Shown here: positions 6,476 through 9,214 of the stretch, in pieces
How positions within the stretch are numbered: the first letter of the stretch is position 1
Layout: each line of letters begins with the position of its first letter
Assembly: GCA_030744095.1 (NCBI GenBank)
Contig: JASLRF010000561.1
Span: 1 to 9,214, forward strand
Direction of reading: 5' to 3'
DNA: 9,214 nt
Source: Pirellulaceae bacterium
GTDB lineage: Bacteria; Planctomycetota; Planctomycetia; Pirellulales; Pirellulaceae
Program-made: the position numbers and the translations under genes
The notes under the pieces: model-generated
Seen by the model: the letters and a program-made list of their open reading frames with translations, nothing else
What the model was told of the DNA's origin: nothing
Databases searched by the model: none

Positions 6476-6486
6476 TCCAGCGATTT

Positions 6487-8859
6487 ATGCCGACGGTCGA
6501 TGAAGCACTGCAGATCGGGTGGAAGCAGCACCAGTCAGGTGATGTCCGCGGGGCCGAACATGTCTATCGGCAGGTTCTACAGGTCGCGGCATCCAACGAG
6601 AACGCTTGGTGTTTTCTTGGCATGGTCTGCCATGATCAGGCGCGCTATGAAGATGCCGTGGAAGCGTATGGCCGTGCTCTGGCAATTCGGGCAGACTTTC
6701 CCGTCGCACTAAGCAACTTGGGAAACACACTGAAGCAACTCGGCCGCCTGGATGAAGCCATCGCAAGCTGCCAGAAGGCGCTGGAATACAATCCCGATTA
6801 TTCGACTGCATACAACAATTTGGGTGTTGCCTATGTTGCGAAGGGCGACATGGATGCGGCGAAGGCGACCTTTGAAAAGTCGCTCGAGCTGATGCCCGAT
6901 GGTGTCGTCGCGCATTCGAACTTGGGAGCCGCACTGGTCCGCCAGGGTGATTTCAAAACTGGCACGGAGCAATCCGAGGCGGCGTTGAAGATCGACCCCA
7001 AGTACGCCGAAGCCCACAAGAATCTTGCCATTGTCTGGCTGCTGACGGGCGATTTTGAGCGCGGCTGGCCGGAATACGAATGGCGTTGGCGGTGCCCGGA
7101 GAATTCTCTGCCATCGATCAGCCAGCCCATGTGGGACGGCTCGCCGCTGCAGGGGCGCACGATTCTCCTGGTCGCCGAACAAGGGCTCGGCGATACCCTG
7201 CATTTCGTTCGGTACGCCAAACTGCTGAGGCTGCAGGGGGCACACGTGATCGTCGCGGCGCAGAAGCCTTTGCTACCGATCCTGGCCGAATGCCCCGGAG
7301 TCGATCAGTGGGTCGAACTTGACGGCACCTATCCGGCATTTGACACCTGGGCACCGTTGGTCAGCCTGCCAGGGTTGGTCAAGACCACGCTCGCATCGAT
7401 CCCCGCTGAGATTCCCTATTTGACGGCCGATCCGGCGTTGGTGCAGACGTGGTCAGATCGTCTGGCTGTGTATCCAGGATTTCGCATTGGAATCGCCTGG
7501 CAGGGAAGTGCCGATTTTCACGCGGACCGGCAACGTTCCATTGCATTGGGGCTGTTCGCTCCGTTAGCGGAGATTCCAGGAGTCCAGTTGTTCAGCCTGC
7601 AGAAGGGTTTCGGCAGCGAACAGATTGCGGCGCTTAATGGACAGTTTGACGTCGTCGACTTTGGCGACGAACTCGATGCAAACGCAGGGCCATTCATGGA
7701 CACTGCCGCGATCATGCAGTGTATGGATCTCGTTGTGTCTTCCGATACCAGTGTGCCGCATCTAGCTGGCGCGTTGGGCGTCGAAATCTGGATGGCGCTT
7801 TCCTTGTCGCCTGACTGGCGATGGCTGTTGGACCGTGATGATTCCCCCTGGTATCCGTCGATGCGGCTATTTCGGCAACGGACAATGGGAGATTGGAACG
7901 ACGTCTTTCAACGGATCGCGACGGCCTTGCGGCCGCGTGCTGAAAGCAAATGCGGCGTAAGAAACATCGTCACTGCGGACCAGCAACCCGTTGTCGACAC
8001 AATCAGTCATGAACGACCAGCTTCAATTGACGCCGAGCGCCATGACTCGACACCAATTCACATCGCCGGCTTTAACCGGTTGCACACATGCCAGCATGGT
8101 GTGCTGCTGTTCAACAAGAACGACATGTACATCGGCCGGTCGCTAGAACGCTACGGTGAGTTTTCTGAAGGAGAGCTTGAGTTTTTCGAATCAGTTGTCC
8201 GGCTTGGCGATACCGTGGTTGAAGCCGGGGCGAATATTGGCGCACACACCGTGCGGCTAGCCCAACTCGTTGGGGAAGCGGGAAAGGTGCATGCCTTCGA
8301 GCCGCAGCGGGTCGTCTTTCAGTCGCTGTGTGCCAACGTCGCGCTCAACGGGCTTGCCAACGTGTTCTCGCATCATGCCGCGCTGGGGCGGGAGCCCGGG
8401 CAGTTGATCGTTCCAGCGTTGGATTACGGCAAAGAGAATAACTTTGGTGGTCTGGGCTTGGGGGGCTATTCGCGTGGCGAACCCGTTGCGGTCGAGACGA
8501 TCGACGGTCTGCAGTTGAGCAGCTGCGGCTTTATCAAGATTGATGTCGAAGGGATGGAACAGGACGTCGTGCAGGGCGCGCGAGAGACCATCTTGCAACA
8601 TCGGCCAGTGCTGTATGTCGAAAACGACCGTGCCGAGCATTCAGCGGCACTGATCGCGCAGATCATGGGTCTGGGGTATCGCCTGTACTGGCACTTGCCA
8701 AAGATGTTCCGCGCAGATAACTATTACGAGAATTCAGCCAACGTCTTTGGCGAAATCGTCTCGGTGAACATGATCTGTGTCGATGAAGACTCGGAGCTGG
8801 TCTTCGGAGATTTGCGATTGATCACCGAGCCCGAAAGCGACTGGAGCAGTCAACAATAA
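6487..8859 (+). CDS. TPR - GT9-like glycosyltransferase - FkbM methyltransferase fusion protein
   Basis: A 790-residue multidomain protein (813 if ATG 6418 is used; the shorter start has a GGAG site and opens as a normal TPR helix, MPTVDEALQIGWKQHQSGD). Residues about 5-200 form five to six TPR units with NLG...G....A repeats, ending in a WPEYEWRW linker. Residues about 223-482 look like a GT-B glycosyltransferase of the GT9/heptosyltransferase type: ILLVAEQGLGDTLHFVRY near the start, FRIGIAWQGSADFHADRQRS at 332-351, and VVSSDTSVPHLAGALG at 416-431. After a hydrophilic linker (485-525) comes an FkbM-type SAM methyltransferase: the SAM-binding VEAGANIGAH (578-587), HAFEPQ, and FIKIDVEGME at 682-691. 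Together it could add and methylate a sugar on a surface glycan or glycoconjugate, with the TPR part binding partners. There is no signal peptide. The downstream DUF6165 gene follows after 30 bases, probably in the same operon. Domain families are secure; the acceptor and sugar are unknown. Confidence 0.88.
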   Translation: MPTVDEALQIGWKQHQSGDVRGAEHVYRQVLQVAASNENAWCFLGMVCHDQARYEDAVEAYGRALAIRADFPVALSNLGNTLKQLGRLDEAIASCQKALEYNPDYSTAYNNLGVAYVAKGDMDAAKATFEKSLELMPDGVVAHSNLGAALVRQGDFKTGTEQSEAALKIDPKYAEAHKNLAIVWLLTGDFERGWPEYEWRWRCPENSLPSISQPMWDGSPLQGRTILLVAEQGLGDTLHFVRYAKLLRLQGAHVIVAAQKPLLPILAECPGVDQWVELDGTYPAFDTWAPLVSLPGLVKTTLASIPAEIPYLTADPALVQTWSDRLAVYPGFRIGIAWQGSADFHADRQRSIALGLFAPLAEIPGVQLFSLQKGFGSEQIAALNGQFDVVDFGDELDANAGPFMDTAAIMQCMDLVVSSDTSVPHLAGALGVEIWMALSLSPDWRWLLDRDDSPWYPSMRLFRQRTMGDWNDVFQRIATALRPRAESKCGVRNIVTADQQPVVDTISHERPASIDAERHDSTPIHIAGFNRLHTCQHGVLLFNKNDMYIGRSLERYGEFSEGELEFFESVVRLGDTVVEAGANIGAHTVRLAQLVGEAGKVHAFEPQRVVFQSLCANVALNGLANVFSHHAALGREPGQLIVPALDYGKENNFGGLGLGGYSRGEPVAVETIDGLQLSSCGFIKIDVEGMEQDVVQGARETILQHRPVLYVENDRAEHSAALIAQIMGLGYRLYWHLPKMFRADNYYENSANVFGEIVSVNMICVDEDSELVFGDLRLITEPESDWSSQQ

Positions 8860-8876
8860 CCCGGAATTCATCTAGC

Positions 8877-8881
8877 AGGAG
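8877..8881 (+). promoter_or_regulatory. Ribosome-binding site setting the GTG start of the DUF6165 gene
   Basis: AGGAG at 8877-8881 lies 8 bases before GTG 8890, nearly ideal spacing. It identifies a non-ATG start for a gene that is cut off by the window end. Confidence 0.65.
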
Positions 8882-8889
8882 ATCGCTTT

Positions 8890-9214
8890 GTGACTTTGAG
8901 ATCGACGATACCTGTAGAGACGGCGCCTGGCGAACTGATCGACAAGATCACGATCTTGGAGATCAAGGCTGAAAGGATTCAGGACGCGGAAAAGGTCCGA
9001 AACGTCCAGGTCGAATTGCAAACGCTGGCCAACGCGCGAGATCAAGCGATTTCAGCTACGGCAGAACTGGAAGAATTGACCGTGCAACTCAAGTCGGCCA
9101 ATCAGCAGTTATGGGACATTGAAGACGATATTCGCGACTGCGAACGCGAGAAGGATTTCGGCGACAAGTTCATCCAACTTGCCCGCTCCGTCTACCGCAG
9201 CAACGACCGTCGGG
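8890..9214 (+). CDS. DUF6165 family protein, N-terminal part (3' truncated by window)
   Basis: From GTG 8890 the frame is open to the end of the window (108 codons visible). It contains PGELIDKITILEIKAERIQD (residues 13-32), then a charged stretch rich in Glu, Gln and Leu that probably forms a coiled coil (about 28-85). LWDIEDDIRDCEREKDFGDK (about 75-94) and FIQLARSVYRSNDRR follow. This series is what I recall of the DUF6165 family, which has no established function. The gene begins 30 bases after the TPR-GT-FkbM stop with a strong AGGAG site, implying co-transcription. Similar small proteins next to glycan-synthesis genes suggest an accessory role, but that is inference from neighbourhood. 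No catalytic motif, signal peptide or membrane segment is visible. Confidence 0.8.
   Translation, partial: MTLRSTIPVETAPGELIDKITILEIKAERIQDAEKVRNVQVELQTLANARDQAISATAELEELTVQLKSANQQLWDIEDDIRDCEREKDFGDKFIQLARSVYRSNDRR

Larger units (their letters stand above)
6068..6486. other. Divergent intergenic region between the rhomboid and TPR-FkbM genes
   Basis: About 420 bases without a supportable gene. It must hold promoters for both divergent genes, but I could not find a well-spaced -35/-10 pair: TTGACA at 6107-6112 has no -10 box at normal distance. It contains three hairpins or repeats, in order: TGAGGC-TGT-GCCTCA (6284-6298), copy 2 of the dispersed repeat (6307-6382), and CGGTTCG-GTGT-CGAACCG (6422-6439), the last within the likely 5' untranslated region. 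The first ~200 bases next to the rhomboid gene show nothing recognisable. Confidence 0.5.

Noticed and set aside
6418..6486. 23-residue N-terminal extension of the TPR-FkbM protein from ATG 6418
   Set aside because: No ribosome-binding site, overlaps a hairpin, and the sequence does not resemble a TPR start, whereas ATG 6487 has GGAG and opens directly into the first TPR helix.
6280..6531. 83-codon minus-strand open frame in the divergent intergenic region
   Set aside because: It lies over the dispersed repeat and the start of the TPR gene, and its translation looks like repeat-derived Ser/Arg/Pro-rich sequence.
6709..7245. 178-codon minus-strand open frame inside the TPR region
   Set aside because: Antisense to well-formed TPR repeats; no ribosome-binding site or domain.
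1..9214. CRISPR array, tRNA, rRNA or transposase gene
   Set aside because: No regularly spaced direct repeats, no tRNA cloverleaf or rRNA-like sequence, and no transposase or integrase motifs seen on either strand.

Overview
The window reads as chromosomal DNA from a planctomycete, probably a relative of the Pirellulales. This is inferred from gene content: tandem CrtI-type oxidoreductases beside FabZ/FabI-type genes, an unusual sulfatase, a TPR-glycosyltransferase-FkbM fusion and a DUF6165 protein. GTG starts and fairly long intergenic stretches with palindromic repeats fit too. No rRNA, marker gene or database search was available, so the phylum is a judgement, not a proof.

Layout. Positions 1-3554 carry four plus-strand genes: the C-terminal end of a CrtI-like FAD oxidoreductase (5' end outside the window), a second complete CrtI-like oxidoreductase, a FabZ-type 3-hydroxyacyl-ACP dehydratase and a FabI-type enoyl-ACP reductase. 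They look like one end of an acyl-chain biosynthesis cluster. FabZ would remove water from a 3-hydroxyacyl chain, the FabI-like enzyme would reduce the resulting enoyl group, and the two CrtI-like enzymes could desaturate, saturate or isomerise the chain. Similar gene mixes have been discussed as candidate ladderane genes in anammox planctomycetes, but the product here is unknown.

Positions 3818-5221 encode a type I sulfatase with a CTPSR formylglycine motif and no signal peptide. It converges on a minus-strand rhomboid protease (5273-6067), with a small hairpin between them. After a gene-free stretch of about 420 bases come a large protein joining TPR repeats, a GT9/heptosyltransferase-like GT-B domain and an FkbM methyltransferase (6487-8859), and then a DUF6165 gene (8890 onward) that runs off the end. 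This last pair probably acts in surface-glycan synthesis or modification.

The non-coding DNA is unusually structured. Between the second oxidoreductase and fabZ lies a 186-bp element with perfect 15-bp terminal inverted repeats enclosing an inverted pair of REP-like palindromes. A perfect 22-bp hairpin covers the stop codon of the fabI-like gene. That hairpin is joined to a roughly 75-bp intergenic repeat whose second copy lies in the same orientation before the TPR-FkbM gene. These repeats, the atypical FabI active site and the acyl-chain cluster are the parts most worth a second look.
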